From the NCBI RefSeq assembly GCF_016888335.1, contig NZ_JAFEJG010000004.1, positions 2,590,930 to 2,654,929 of the forward strand: a stretch of 64,000 bases of DNA, in the 5' to 3' direction. Positions 42,065 through 50,922 of this stretch are shown piece after piece (position 1 is the stretch's first letter; every line of letters starts with the position of its first letter). Under the pieces are notes generated by a model. That model made no database searches. It was not told where the DNA came from and saw only the letters and a list, made by a program, of their open reading frames with translations. This stretch comes from Janibacter endophyticus. Its GTDB lineage: Bacteria; Actinomycetota; Actinomycetes; Actinomycetales; Dermatophilaceae. A program made the translations under genes and the position numbers.

Positions 42065-43837
42065 ATGAGCTACACCGGACGGCACGGCGGCGAGGCACCC
42101 GCCGCGGACCACACCGACCTGATCCTCGCCGCGCGGGAGTGGGCGCAGGACGACCCCGACCCGCAGACCCGGGACGAGCTGCTCGCCCTCGTCGAGCGGG
42201 TCGAAGGGGGCGGAGGCGGGGCCGAGGAGGCCGCGACCGAGCTGACCGACCGCTTCGCCGGGATGCTCGAGTTCGGGACCGCCGGGCTGCGTGGCGCCAT
42301 CGGCGCCGGCCCGAACCGGATGAACCGCTCGGTCGTCATCCGGGCGGCCGCCGGGCTCACCGCCAACATCGCCCACCACCTCGACGAGGTGAGGGCGAAG
42401 GGAGGCGACGGCACCCCCTTCGCCCCGAACGACGCGCCGGTCGTCGTCGTCGGGTACGACGCCCGGCACCGATCCGACGAGTTCGCGCGGGACACCGCGG
42501 CGGTCGTGACGGCCGCCGGCGGGCGGGCGATGGTGCTGCCGCGGGTGCTGCCCACCCCGGTGCTCGCCTTCGCGACGCCGTGGTGCGGCGCGGACGCGGG
42601 TGTCATGGTCACCGCGAGCCACAACCCGTCGCAGGACAACGGCTACAAGGTCTACCTCGAGGACGGCAGCCAGATCGTCCCGCCCGTGGACGGCGAGATC
42701 GCCGCCCGGATCGCCGGGATCCGCAGCACCTCCGAGGTCCCGCTGGCCGACGACGGCTGGGTGACCCTCGGCGAGGAGGTCATCGACGCCTACCTCGCCG
42801 CGATCGCCTCCCTGGTCTCCCCCGACTCGCCCCGCGACGTCCGCATCGTCCACACCGCGCTGCACGGCGTCGGCACCGACACCGTCGTCGCCGCGCTGAC
42901 GCTCACCGGCTTCCCCGAGCCCGAGCTCGTCGAGGAGCAGGCCGAGCCAGACCCGGACTTCCCGACCGTCGCCTTCCCCAACCCGGAGGAGGACGGCGCG
43001 CTCGATCTCGCGCTCGAGGCCGCGCGGGCGAGCGGCGCCGACGTGCTCATCGCCAACGACCCCGACGCCGACCGCTGCGCCGTCGCCGTGCCCGACGCGA
43101 CGACCGAGGGCGGCTGGCGGCTGCTCCGCGGCGACGAGCTCGGCGTGCTGCTCGGCAGCCACCTCATCATGCGCGGGGTCCCCGAGGGCCACGCCTTCGC
43201 GTGCTCGATCGTCAGCTCGCGGCTGCTCTCCCGGATGGCTGCGGACGCGGGGATCCGGCACGAGGAGACCCTCACCGGGTTCAAGTGGATCAGCAAGGTC
43301 GACCGCCTCGCGTACGGCTACGAGGAGGCGCTCGGCTACTGCGTCGCGCCGCAGTGGGTCAAGGACAAGGACGGCGTGAGCGCCGCCCTGCTCGTCGCCG
43401 AGCACGTCGCGATCCTCAAGTCCCACGGGCGATCCCTGCTCGACGTGCTCGACGACCTGCACCGCGCCTACGGCGTGCACGCCACCGACTCCTTCTCCGT
43501 GCGCGTCCCGCGCATCGAGGAGGTCGCGCCGGTGATGCGCCGCCTGCGGGAGACCCCTCCGACGTCGATCGCGGGCGTGCCCGTCGCACGCTTCGACGAC
43601 CTGGCCGCCGGTGACGGCGGGCTGCCACCCACCGACGGCCTGCGTTGGTACCTCGAGGACGGGTCGCGCGTCATCGTCCGTCCCTCCGGGACGGAGCCGA
43701 AGCTCAAGGTCTACCTCGAGGCGGTCGAGATGCCCGAGCCCCGCGACGGTGGCGACGGCCTCGCCCACGCCAGGTGGGTCGCCGGCGAGCGTCTCGCCGC
43801 GCTGCGCAAGGACCTCACGGCCCTCACCGCGCTGTGA
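42065..43837 (+). CDS. Phospho-sugar mutase (phosphoglucomutase/phosphomannomutase/phosphopentomutase type)
   Basis: 590-residue alpha-D-phosphohexomutase. LEFGTAGLRGAIGAGPNRMN starts domain 1, MVTASHNPSQDNGYKVY carries the phospho-Ser, ANDPDADRCAVAV binds magnesium, GYEEALGYC is the sugar-binding loop, and VRPSGTEPKLKVYLE the phosphate-binding loop. Its place between PNP and DeoC suggests it converts (deoxy)ribose 1-phosphate to the 5-phosphate, as some PGM2-type members do, but glucose 1-phosphate is also possible. Confidence 0.88.
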   Translation: MSYTGRHGGEAPAADHTDLILAAREWAQDDPDPQTRDELLALVERVEGGGGGAEEAATELTDRFAGMLEFGTAGLRGAIGAGPNRMNRSVVIRAAAGLTANIAHHLDEVRAKGGDGTPFAPNDAPVVVVGYDARHRSDEFARDTAAVVTAAGGRAMVLPRVLPTPVLAFATPWCGADAGVMVTASHNPSQDNGYKVYLEDGSQIVPPVDGEIAARIAGIRSTSEVPLADDGWVTLGEEVIDAYLAAIASLVSPDSPRDVRIVHTALHGVGTDTVVAALTLTGFPEPELVEEQAEPDPDFPTVAFPNPEEDGALDLALEAARASGADVLIANDPDADRCAVAVPDATTEGGWRLLRGDELGVLLGSHLIMRGVPEGHAFACSIVSSRLLSRMAADAGIRHEETLTGFKWISKVDRLAYGYEEALGYCVAPQWVKDKDGVSAALLVAEHVAILKSHGRSLLDVLDDLHRAYGVHATDSFSVRVPRIEEVAPVMRRLRETPPTSIAGVPVARFDDLAAGDGGLPPTDGLRWYLEDGSRVIVRPSGTEPKLKVYLEAVEMPEPRDGGDGLAHARWVAGERLAALRKDLTALTAL

Positions 43838-44502
43838 GCGGGCGAGCTCACCCCGGGGGCCGGCACGATGAGCCGGCCCGGACCGGGCGGGTCGTCATCC
43901 TCGCGGGCCCCTCTGGTAGCGGCAAGTCGCGCCTCGCCGAGCGGCTCAGCCAGCACTGCGGCTGGCCGATCATGCGGCTCGACGACTTCTACCACCCCTT
44001 CGACCACCCCGGGCTGCCGCGGAGCGAGGCGCTGGGCATCGTCGACTGGGACGACCCGCGGTCGTGGGACGGCGCGGCGGCGATAGCTGCGCTCACCGAT
44101 CTGCTCGTGACGGGGGGCTGCGAGGCACCGGTCTACGACATCTCGACCTCGAGCGTCGTCGGCCGCCGCGAGCTCTCGTGCGGCGAGGACGATCTCGTCC
44201 TCGCGGAGGGGATCTTCGCAGCCGAGATCATCGCGGACCTGCGGGAGCGCGGGCTGCTCCACTCGGCATGGTGCGTGCGCCACCGGTCGATCGTGACCTT
44301 CGTGCTGCGCCTGGTCCGCGACCTCTCGGAGCGCCGCAAGCCCCCGCTGACGCTGATCCGCCGTGGGCTCGTGCTCCTGCGCGCGGAGCCCGGGATCGTC
44401 GCCGCTCACGTGGCGAAGGGTGCCCGCGCAGGGAGCCCCCGGACGGTCGAGCGGGCCCTCTCCTCGGTGGCGTCGCAGCCGGCCGGGAGGGCCGTACGCT
44501 AG
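43834..44502 (+). CDS. Uridine-kinase-like P-loop protein
   Basis: 222 residues. The P-loop is ILAGPSGSGKSRLAERL; further landmarks are MRLDDFYHP (as in Udk), IVDWDDPRSWD, and LVLAEGIFAAEII. It resembles uridine kinase and phosphoribulokinase-like enzymes and probably phosphorylates a nucleoside. GTG at 43834 overlaps the mutase stop (GTGA), so it belongs to the same operon. The substrate is inferred. Confidence 0.8.
   Translation: MSGRAHPGGRHDEPARTGRVVILAGPSGSGKSRLAERLSQHCGWPIMRLDDFYHPFDHPGLPRSEALGIVDWDDPRSWDGAAAIAALTDLLVTGGCEAPVYDISTSSVVGRRELSCGEDDLVLAEGIFAAEIIADLRERGLLHSAWCVRHRSIVTFVLRLVRDLSERRKPPLTLIRRGLVLLRAEPGIVAAHVAKGARAGSPRTVERALSSVASQPAGRAVR
44495..44500 (+). promoter_or_regulatory. 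-10 box TACGCT before deoC
   Basis: TACGCT is 8 nt before ATG 44509. An AGGGAG close to the ATG means a leadered mRNA cannot be excluded. Confidence 0.4.
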
Positions 44503-44508
44503 GGAGCC

Positions 44509-45282
44509 ATGAAGGCCTTCACCCCGGGGAGCACCCTTACCGTCCAGGACGTCGCCGACCTCGTCGACCACGCGCTCCTCAAGCCCGAGCTCACCCCTTC
44601 GGAGGTCGCAGAGGTGACGAAGGCCCTTGCGGCGCAGCGGATCTGGAGCGTGTGCGTGCGCCCGAGCGACGTCGCGCTGGCCCGGGAGACGATCGCCGCC
44701 GTCGAGGGATCGCCGACGCGGGTGTGCACGGTCATCGGGTTCCCCCACGGGACGACGTCGACGGCCGCCAAGGTCGCCGAGGCGCGGCAGGCTCTCGCCG
44801 ACGGGGCGACCGAGCTCGACATGGTGCTCAACATCGGACGGCTGCGAGGCGGCGACGTCGCGGCGGTCCGCGACGACATCGCGGCGGTCGTCGAGGTCGG
44901 TCACGAGGCCGGGGTCATCGTCAAGGTGATCTTCGAGACCGCGCTGCTCGACGAGCAGCAGAAGATCGACGCCTGCCGGGCCAGCGTCGACGCGGGTGCG
45001 GACTTCACGAAGACCTCGACCGGCTTCGCCGGCGGCGGCGCGACCCTGCCCGACGTGCGGCTCATGCGTGCCCACACGCCGGAGTCGATGGAGGTCAAGG
45101 CCTCCGGCGGGGTCCGCGACATCCCGACGCTCCTGGCGATGCTCGCCGAGGGGGTCACGCGGATCGGCACGTCGAGCACGCAGAGCCTCCTCGCCGAGGC
45201 GGCCACGGCGGTCGACGCGGGCACGCTCGTCGTCCCCGAGCCCGGCCAGGACGCCGCCATCCCCGCCCCCACCGGCTACTAG
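44509..45282 (+). CDS. deoC: Deoxyribose-phosphate aldolase
   Basis: Class I aldolase of 257 residues that splits 2-deoxyribose 5-phosphate to glyceraldehyde 3-phosphate and acetaldehyde. IGFPHGTTST, ELDMVLNIGRL, VKVIFET and DFTKTSTGF line the barrel; the Schiff-base Lys is in the TKTSTGF segment, with a second essential Lys in EVKASGGVRD. It completes deoxynucleoside breakdown started by PNP and DeoA. The stop codon TAG (45280-45282) overlaps the outer end of the left 51-bp inverted repeat. Confidence 0.94.
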   Translation: MKAFTPGSTLTVQDVADLVDHALLKPELTPSEVAEVTKALAAQRIWSVCVRPSDVALARETIAAVEGSPTRVCTVIGFPHGTTSTAAKVAEARQALADGATELDMVLNIGRLRGGDVAAVRDDIAAVVEVGHEAGVIVKVIFETALLDEQQKIDACRASVDAGADFTKTSTGFAGGGATLPDVRLMRAHTPESMEVKASGGVRDIPTLLAMLAEGVTRIGTSSTQSLLAEAATAVDAGTLVVPEPGQDAAIPAPTGY

Positions 45283-45331
45283 ATCCAAATTCCCCTAGGT
45301 TTCTGACATCCGCCCGCGAACGTTCGCGGGC
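45281..45331 (+). repeat. Left 51-bp terminal inverted repeat of the DUF559 unit
   Basis: Begins AGATCCAAATTCCCCTAGG and ends with the perfect palindrome GCCCGCGAACGTTCGCGGGC (45312-45331). It matches the right copy (46334-46384, inverted) at 46 of 51 positions, and all five differences are transitions. Confidence 0.9.
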
Positions 45332-45354
45332 ATATTGTCAGGTTGCTGAGCGGA

Positions 45355-46254
45355 TCAGGCCAGCACGTCGCGGATCTTCGCCGCGACAGCCCCCTCCTCG
45401 AAGAGCTCTCGCCAGATGACCCGGACGATCCGGTACCCCTTGGCCCGCAGCGCGTCCTCGCGGATCTTCTCAGCGACGAGGTCCTCGACGTTGGCGTACT
45501 TCTCGAAGCCGTCGAACTCGACGATCAGCCTCAGCTTCTCGCTGAGGAAGTCCACGAAGTACGTACCCGCGCGGGTCCGGATCTCAACCTGCGGCTCGAA
45601 GGCCATTCCCGTCCCGCGCAGCACCCCCGCAGTGACGGTCTCACCCGGCGTCTCGTGCCGTCCGTCCGCACGGCGCAGCATCGCCCGGATCCCCCCGATG
45701 CCGGCGTGCCCCTTCGCCCGTTCGGCGGCCGCGTGGAGCTCCTCGATGCTGCACAGCTCGCGCCGCAGCGCCGCGTCCGCGGCGACGAGCCCTGTCATCG
45801 GACCATGGAGCGCCCCTGACTGCACGCATGCGTCCGCCACGCTGACGGTCGGGATGGGTTTCGCCCATCCCTCCATGGCCGCCTTCGTCCGGCGCGAGCG
45901 TCCCGCACGCACGACGACCCCCGGGCGCCGGCGACCGTGCGAGCCGTCGCTCCGCTCGAGGAAGACCTGGCGCAGGTCGACCTGGTGCACGGGCAGGCCG
46001 TGCAGGACGAGAGCCGAGTGGTGCGACGCGACGCAGCGGCCGTCCATGAGCTGCACCGCGGCGAGCGCCGAGAGCCTGTGGCGATGCTCGTCGTCCTCGA
46101 TACCGACCGCGGTGTACCAGCCGTGATGGAGCCGGGTGAGCCGTCTACGCGCGGTGAGCGTGTGCAGGGTGCGGTTGCTGATGCCGTCAGCCACGGCCTG
46201 AGAGGTGCTGAAGACAGCGATCCCGGCAAGGCTGGTGAGGTCCACGTTGCGCAT
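45355..46254 (-). CDS. AbiEi-like N-domain plus DUF559 endonuclease-fold protein (paralogue B)
   Basis: 299 residues, paralogous to the gene at 29898. The N-terminal part has an HTH-like stretch and RLHHGWYTAVG. The C-terminal DUF559/Vsr-like domain reads YFVDFLSEKLRLIVEFDG, FEKYANVEDLVAEKIREDAL and GYRIVRVIWREL, with the Asp, Glu and Lys positions of a PD-(D/E)xK-type site. It sits alone between 51-bp inverted repeats that start at the deoC stop and end at the add stop. TTATCCACA lies 40 bp upstream of the ATG. The arrangement suggests a mobile or selfish unit; nuclease activity is inferred. Confidence 0.82.
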   Translation of the reverse strand: MRNVDLTSLAGIAVFSTSQAVADGISNRTLHTLTARRRLTRLHHGWYTAVGIEDDEHRHRLSALAAVQLMDGRCVASHHSALVLHGLPVHQVDLRQVFLERSDGSHGRRRPGVVVRAGRSRRTKAAMEGWAKPIPTVSVADACVQSGALHGPMTGLVAADAALRRELCSIEELHAAAERAKGHAGIGGIRAMLRRADGRHETPGETVTAGVLRGTGMAFEPQVEIRTRAGTYFVDFLSEKLRLIVEFDGFEKYANVEDLVAEKIREDALRAKGYRIVRVIWRELFEEGAVAAKIRDVLA

Positions 46255-46293
46255 GGCAGAAGACTGGCCGGTCGGCCCAGTCGCCCGTCGTGG

Positions 46294-46302
46294 TTATCCA
46301 CA
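46294..46302 (-). promoter_or_regulatory. TTATCCACA (DnaA-box-like) element upstream of DUF559 paralogue B
   Basis: A perfect TTATCCACA whose near edge is 40 bp from the start of the gene, the same as at paralogue A (30867). The flanking bases differ, so the word itself is conserved. Confidence 0.6.
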
Positions 46303-46333
46303 CCCCTTGATCCACTACAGAAATTGACTATCC

Positions 46334-46384
46334 GCCCGCGAACATTCGCGAGCGGATGCCAGAAGCCTAGGGGAATTCGGATCT
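46334..46384 (-). repeat. Right 51-bp terminal inverted repeat of the DUF559 unit
   Basis: Inverted copy of 45281-45331 (46/51 identical). Its outermost base is part of the add stop codon (46384-46386). The inner end lies in a hairpin (46330-46357) with 13-bp arms and one mismatch. Confidence 0.9.
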
Positions 46385-47523
46385 CAGCGGCGGGCGCCGG
46401 CGGCGGCGTAGGCGGGCTTGATCGTCTCCTCGATGAGGGCGAGCCGCTCGTCGAAGGGGAGGAAGGCCGACTTCATCGCGTTGGTCGTCACCCAGCGCAG
46501 GTCGTCGATGGTCCAGCCGGCCTGCTCGACGAGCGCGCTCATCTCCTGGGTCATCGACGTGCCGGACATCAGCCGGTTGTCGGTGTTGACCGTGACCCGG
46601 TAGCGCAGCCGCGCGAGCGCGGTGATCGGGTGGGCGGCGATCGACGGCGCCGCCCCGGTCTGGACGTTGCTGTGCGGGCACATCTCGAGGGGGACCCGGG
46701 TGTCGCGCACGTAGGCGGCCAGCCGCCCGAGGCGAAGGGAGGTCGGGTCCGACAGCGCTGCGAGGTTGGCCCCCGCCGGGTCGTCGGTGACCGTCCCGTC
46801 GCCGAAGCCGATGTCGTCGACGATCCGCACACCATGACCGAGCCGGTCGGCGCCGCACACCTGCAGCGCCTCCCAGATCGACGGCAGCCCGAAGGCCTCG
46901 CCCGCGTGGATCGTGAAGTGCGCGTTCTCCGCCTTGAGGTACTCGAAGGCCGCCATGTGCCGGCTCGGCGGGAAGCCCGCCTCGGCCCCGGCGATGTCGA
47001 AGCCCGCGACCCCGGCGTCGCGGTAGCGCACCGCGAGCTCGGCGATCTCCCGCGAGCGCGCGGCGTGCCGCATCGCCGTGAGCAGCGCCCGCACGACGAT
47101 CGGCTGTCCCGCGTCGGCAGCCATCCGCTCGCCGTCGCGGAAACCCGCGTTGACCGCCTCGACGACCTCGTCGAGCGCCATCCCGCGCTCGAGGTGCTGC
47201 TCCGGCGCGTACCGCGACTCGGCATAGACGACGCCGTCGGCCGCCAGGTCGAGGACGCACTCCTTGGCCACCCGGTAGAGGTGGTCGGGGGTCTGCATCA
47301 CGGCGACCGTGTGGGCGAAGGTCTCGAGGTAGCGCACGAGCGACCCCGAGTCGGCGCTGTCACGGAACCACGCCGCCAGCTCCTCGACGCTCCCGTTGAC
47401 GGGCAGCTCGTGGCCGATCTCGTCGGCGAGCTCGAGGACGGTCTCCGGACGGACGCCGCCGTCGAGGTGGTCGTGCAGCAGCGCCTTGGGCAGGCCGGCG
47501 ATGATCTCGCGGGTCAGGGTCAC
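46384..47523 (-). CDS. add: Adenosine deaminase
   Basis: 379-residue zinc enzyme converting (deoxy)adenosine to (deoxy)inosine. [19 protein letters not shown] gives the first zinc His pair, [10 protein letters not shown] the catalytic His-x-Gly-Glu, RLGHGVRI and [10 protein letters not shown] further ligands, and [13 protein letters not shown] the Asp pair. Its product feeds PNP. GTG at 47523 overlaps the cupin stop (GTGA). It is the last gene of the transporter-deoA operon and is convergent with deoC, with the DUF559 unit between them. Confidence 0.94.
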   Translation of the reverse strand: MTLTREIIAGLPKALLHDHLDGGVRPETVLELADEIGHELPVNGSVEELAAWFRDSADSGSLVRYLETFAHTVAVMQTPDHLYRVAKECVLDLAADGVVYAESRYAPEQHLERGMALDEVVEAVNAGFRDGERMAADAGQPIVVRALLTAMRHAARSREIAELAVRYRDAGVAGFDIAGAEAGFPPSRHMAAFEYLKAENAHFTIHAGEAFGLPSIWEALQVCGADRLGHGVRIVDDIGFGDGTVTDDPAGANLAALSDPTSLRLGRLAAYVRDTRVPLEMCPHSNVQTGAAPSIAAHPITALARLRYRVTVNTDNRLMSGTSMTQEMSALVEQAGWTIDDLRWVTTNAMKSAFLPFDERLALIEETIKPAYAAAGARR

Positions 47524-47906
47524 GACGCGTCCTCGCGGTTCACGGTCTCCGGGTCGAAGGCCGGCGCGCAGATCGCGACGTACTCCGCGCCGTCCGGGCC
47601 GACGGAGTAGCGCACCCGCTGCCCGGCCCGGGTCCGCACGGACTGCCCGGCCGTCACCTCGACCCGCCCGTCGTCGTGCTCGACGACGACGCTCCCGGAG
47701 ATCACCAGCGTCACCTCGTCGAAGGCCGGCGTCTGCGCCGGCTCGTCCCACCCCGGCGGGGCCTTCATGTGCGCGATCGACATCGCCGTGTCACCGGTGG
47801 CGACCCTGCCGACGTGCTCGGCGATGACCTTGCCGCCCGGCACGTCGACGATCGCCGGGTGGTCGTTGACGGTGACCGGCGAAGGGGTGCGGCCCGGGTC
47901 GGTCAT
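47520..47906 (-). CDS. Small cupin-domain protein in the nucleoside operon
   Basis: 128 residues forming one cupin barrel: [31 protein letters not shown] is motif 1, and [18 protein letters not shown] motif 2. The metal-binding His residues of motif 1 are replaced (WDEP, FDEV), so it may not bind metal. It overlaps both add and deoA by 4 bp, which means tight co-translation and suggests a role in nucleoside or sugar-phosphate metabolism. The function is unknown. Confidence 0.75.
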   Translation of the reverse strand: MTDPGRTPSPVTVNDHPAIVDVPGGKVIAEHVGRVATGDTAMSIAHMKAPPGWDEPAQTPAFDEVTLVISGSVVVEHDDGRVEVTAGQSVRTRAGQRVRYSVGPDGAEYVAICAPAFDPETVNREDAS

Positions 47907-49213
47907 CGGTCGGCCTCCTCGGCGGTGATCCGGTCGAGGACGACGGAGCGAGATCCGGCCTGCTCGGCCTCCCCGATCTGCCAGCCCCCGGCCAGCGCTT
48001 CCCGGGCTCGCGCGAAGCGCTCCGGGGTGTCGGTGTGCAGGGTCATCAGCGGCTGGCCGGCGCTCACGCGGTCACCGGGCTTGGCGTGCAGCTCGACACC
48101 GGCCGCGGCCTGCACCGGGTCCTCCTTGCGGGCCCGGCCGGCGCCGAGGCGCCAGGCCGCGACCCCCACGGCGTAGGCGTCGAGCGCGGTGAGCACCCCG
48201 TCGGTGTCGGCGAGGACCGTCTCGGTCTCGCGCGCGGTCGGCAGCGGGGCATCGGGGTCGCCACCCTGCGCAGCGATCATCCGGCGCCACACGTCCATCG
48301 CCCGGCCGTCCACGAGGGCCGCGCGGACCTCCCCCTCGTCCTGCGCCCGACCGGCGCCCGCGAGCATCTCGACGGCCAGGGCCACGGTGAGGTCGACGAC
48401 GTCCTGCGGCCCGCCGCCGGCGAGCACCTCGACGGACTCGCGGACCTCGAGCCCGTTGCCGGCGGTGAGCCCGAGCGGGGTCGCCATGTCGGTGAGCAGC
48501 GCGACGGTGCGCACGCCCGCGTCGGTGCCGAGCGCGACCATCGTCTCGGCGAGCTCGCGGGCGTCGGCCTCGGTCTTCATGAAGGCCCCGCTGCCGACCT
48601 TGACGTCGAGGACGAGCGCGCCGGTGCCCTCGGCGATCTTCTTGCTCATGATCGAGCTGGCGATGAGCGGGATCGCCTCGACGGTGCCGGTGACGTCGCG
48701 CAGGGCGTAGAGCTTCTTGTCCGCGGGAGCCAGGCCGGACCCGGCCGCGCAGATCACCGCGCCGACCTCGTCGAGCTGGCGCAGCATCGCCTCGCTGGTC
48801 AGGTCGGCCCGCCAGCCGGGGATCGCCTCGAGCTTGTCGAGCGTGCCACCCGTGTGGCCGAGGCCGCGCCCGGAGAGCTGGGGCACGGCGACGTCGAAGA
48901 CCGCGACGAGCGGGGCGAGCGGCAGCGTGATCTTGTCGCCGACGCCGCCGGTGGAGTGCTTGTCGGCCGTCGGGCGGGAGAGCGAGCAGAAGTCCATCCG
49001 CTCCCCCGACGCGATCATCGCGGCGGTCCATCGGCTGATCTCGGCGCGGTCCATGCCGTTGAGCAGGATCGCCATGGCCAGCGCGGACATCTGCTCGTCG
49101 GCCACCGCCCCGCGCGTGTACGCGTCGATGACCCAGTCGATCTGCTCGTCGGTGAGGGTCTGGCGGTCACGCTTGGCGCGGATGATGTCGACGGCGTCGT
49201 GCTGCTCGCTCAT
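47903..49213 (-). CDS. deoA: Thymidine / pyrimidine-nucleoside phosphorylase
   Basis: 436 residues. SRPTADKHSTGGVGDKITLP is the pyrimidine phosphorylase signature, followed by SGRGLGHTGGTLDKLEAIPG and KVGSGAFMKT. The C-terminal domain is the usual alpha/beta lobe. It converts thymidine or uridine to the base and (deoxy)ribose 1-phosphate. Its ATG overlaps the cdd stop (ATGA), and its end overlaps the cupin gene. Confidence 0.94.
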   Translation of the reverse strand: MSEQHDAVDIIRAKRDRQTLTDEQIDWVIDAYTRGAVADEQMSALAMAILLNGMDRAEISRWTAAMIASGERMDFCSLSRPTADKHSTGGVGDKITLPLAPLVAVFDVAVPQLSGRGLGHTGGTLDKLEAIPGWRADLTSEAMLRQLDEVGAVICAAGSGLAPADKKLYALRDVTGTVEAIPLIASSIMSKKIAEGTGALVLDVKVGSGAFMKTEADARELAETMVALGTDAGVRTVALLTDMATPLGLTAGNGLEVRESVEVLAGGGPQDVVDLTVALAVEMLAGAGRAQDEGEVRAALVDGRAMDVWRRMIAAQGGDPDAPLPTARETETVLADTDGVLTALDAYAVGVAAWRLGAGRARKEDPVQAAAGVELHAKPGDRVSAGQPLMTLHTDTPERFARAREALAGGWQIGEAEQAGSRSVVLDRITAEEADR

Positions 49214-49641
49214 GCTCGTGCTCCTTCGAGGTCGTCGGGGCCGAACGCCTGCGGCAGCACGTCGGCCATGCTCAGGACGCCGGCCGGCGTCTCGATGAGG
49301 CAGGCGTCGCCGCCGTGCTCGTGGATGAGCTGTCGGCACCGGCCGCAGGGCATGATCGTGGCGCCGTGTGCGTCGACGCAGGACACCGCGACGAGCCGTC
49401 CCCCGCCGGTGAGCGCGAGCTGGCTGACCATGCCGCACTCGGCGCACAGCCCGATGCCGTAGCTCGCGTTCTCGACGTTGCAGCCGGTGACCACCCGCCC
49501 GTCGTCGACGAGCCCGGCGACACCGACCGCGTACCCCGAGTAGGGCGCGTACGCCCGGCGCATCGCCTCGGTCGCGGCCACCCGCAGGGCGGCCCAGTCG
49601 ACCGGCACGGACTCGGGCGAAGGGGTGATGGCTGGGTCCAC
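49210..49641 (-). CDS. cdd: Cytidine deaminase
   Basis: 143-residue zinc enzyme converting (deoxy)cytidine to (deoxy)uridine. CNVENASYGIGLCAECG carries the catalytic Glu and first Cys, and MPCGRCRQ the two Cys zinc ligands. It feeds DeoA. It directly follows the permease genes (the permease stop abuts its start). ACC CCT TCG near the N-terminus forms the dispersed octamer using the less common CCT codon. Confidence 0.94.
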   Translation of the reverse strand: MDPAITPSPESVPVDWAALRVAATEAMRRAYAPYSGYAVGVAGLVDDGRVVTGCNVENASYGIGLCAECGMVSQLALTGGGRLVAVSCVDAHGATIMPCGRCRQLIHEHGGDACLIETPAGVLSMADVLPQAFGPDDLEGARA

Positions 49642-50922
49642 CTAGTGGCCCTCGCCCTTGCGGTAGACCTTGCCGTCGGCCGCCGGCATCCGCAGCCGTT
49701 GGCTGGCGAAGGCGAGGACGAGCAGGGTGGTGAGGTGCGGGGCGAACTTCGTGAAGTCGTCCGGGATGGTGTCGAAGAGGACCCAGCCGAGGAAGACGAC
49801 GACGGCGATGCCGATCGTGATGCTGCCGGCCACGGTGCGCTTCGAGCGCAGCACCTGCCAGAGCCCGAAGGCCAGCAGGAGGATCGCGATGGCGAGCAGC
49901 AGCGCGTGCAGGGCGGTGCCGCCGCCACGGAGCTGGAGCGCGTCCATGAAGCCGAAGAGCCCGGAGCCGGCGAGCAGCCCGCCGGGCCGCCAGTTGCCGA
50001 AGATCATCGCGGCGAGGCCGATGTAGCCACGGCCACCGGTCTGCCCCTCTCGGAAGTGGTTCGAGGCAACCATCGCGAGGAAGCCACCACCGAGGCCGGC
50101 GAGCCCGCCGGAGATGATCACGGCGATGAACTTGTAGAGGTAGACGTTGACGCCGAGGGACTCGGCGGCGGCAGGCGACTCGCCGCACGAGCGCAGCCGC
50201 AGGCCGAAGGGGGTCCGCCACAGGATCCAGTAGCTGGCGACGAAGAGGCCGATGCCGACGATCGTCAGGATGGAGACGCCGACGGTCAGGGCGCGCAGCA
50301 GCGCGCCGACCTCGGAGACGAAGAAGATGTCGGACTGCTCGACGGACTCGAAGGCACCTGCGACCGGGTTGTCCGGGACGCGCCACAGGCCGGGCAACGG
50401 CGGCGACTGGGTCGACCCGCCGCCCTCGAGCTCGGAGAAGAAGCGGGTCGCGAGGAAGGCCGCGGCGCCGAGGGCGATGATGTTGAGCGCCACGCCGGAG
50501 ACGATGTGGTCGACGCCGAAGGTCACCGTGGCGATCGCGTGGATGATGCCGCCGACGACACCGCCGAGGATCGCGCCGACCAGACCCATCCAGGGCCCGC
50601 CGTGGATGGCGCCGAAGGCGGCGCCCCAGGTGCCGAGGATCATCATGCCCTCGAGACCGATGTTGACGATGCCGGCCCGCTCGGACCAGAGGCCGCCGAG
50701 ACCGGCGAGCGCGATGGGCATGGCCCAGGCGAGCGCGGCGCCGAGCGTGCCGGAGGAGCTCACCTCGCCGACGCCGGTGACGACGCGGACGATCGCGAGG
50801 ACGAGGAGGACGCCCGCGACGACGGCCGCGGAGGTCCACCAGGGCAGACGGGAGCGCCTGGGTGCCTCGGCGGGCGCCTCGGGGGATGCCGCAGCGCCGA
50901 CCCTCAGACCTGTGTCGCTCAT
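49642..50922 (-). CDS. Nucleoside ABC transporter permease 2
   Basis: 426-residue integral membrane protein of the BPD_transp_2 family, with about ten helices. [28 protein letters not shown] (landmark: [15 protein letters not shown]) is the conserved cytoplasmic loop region shared by BMP-type systems. It pairs with the permease encoded just upstream (4-bp overlap, ATGA). The nucleoside specificity is inferred from the BMP-type binding protein and the co-transcribed cdd and deoA. Confidence 0.9.
   Translation of the reverse strand: [426 protein letters not shown]

Noticed and set aside
30867-46302. TTATCCACA boxes as part of a replication origin
   Set aside because: They are two single boxes 15 kb apart with no cluster, no AT-rich region and no dnaA, dnaN or gyrase genes nearby.
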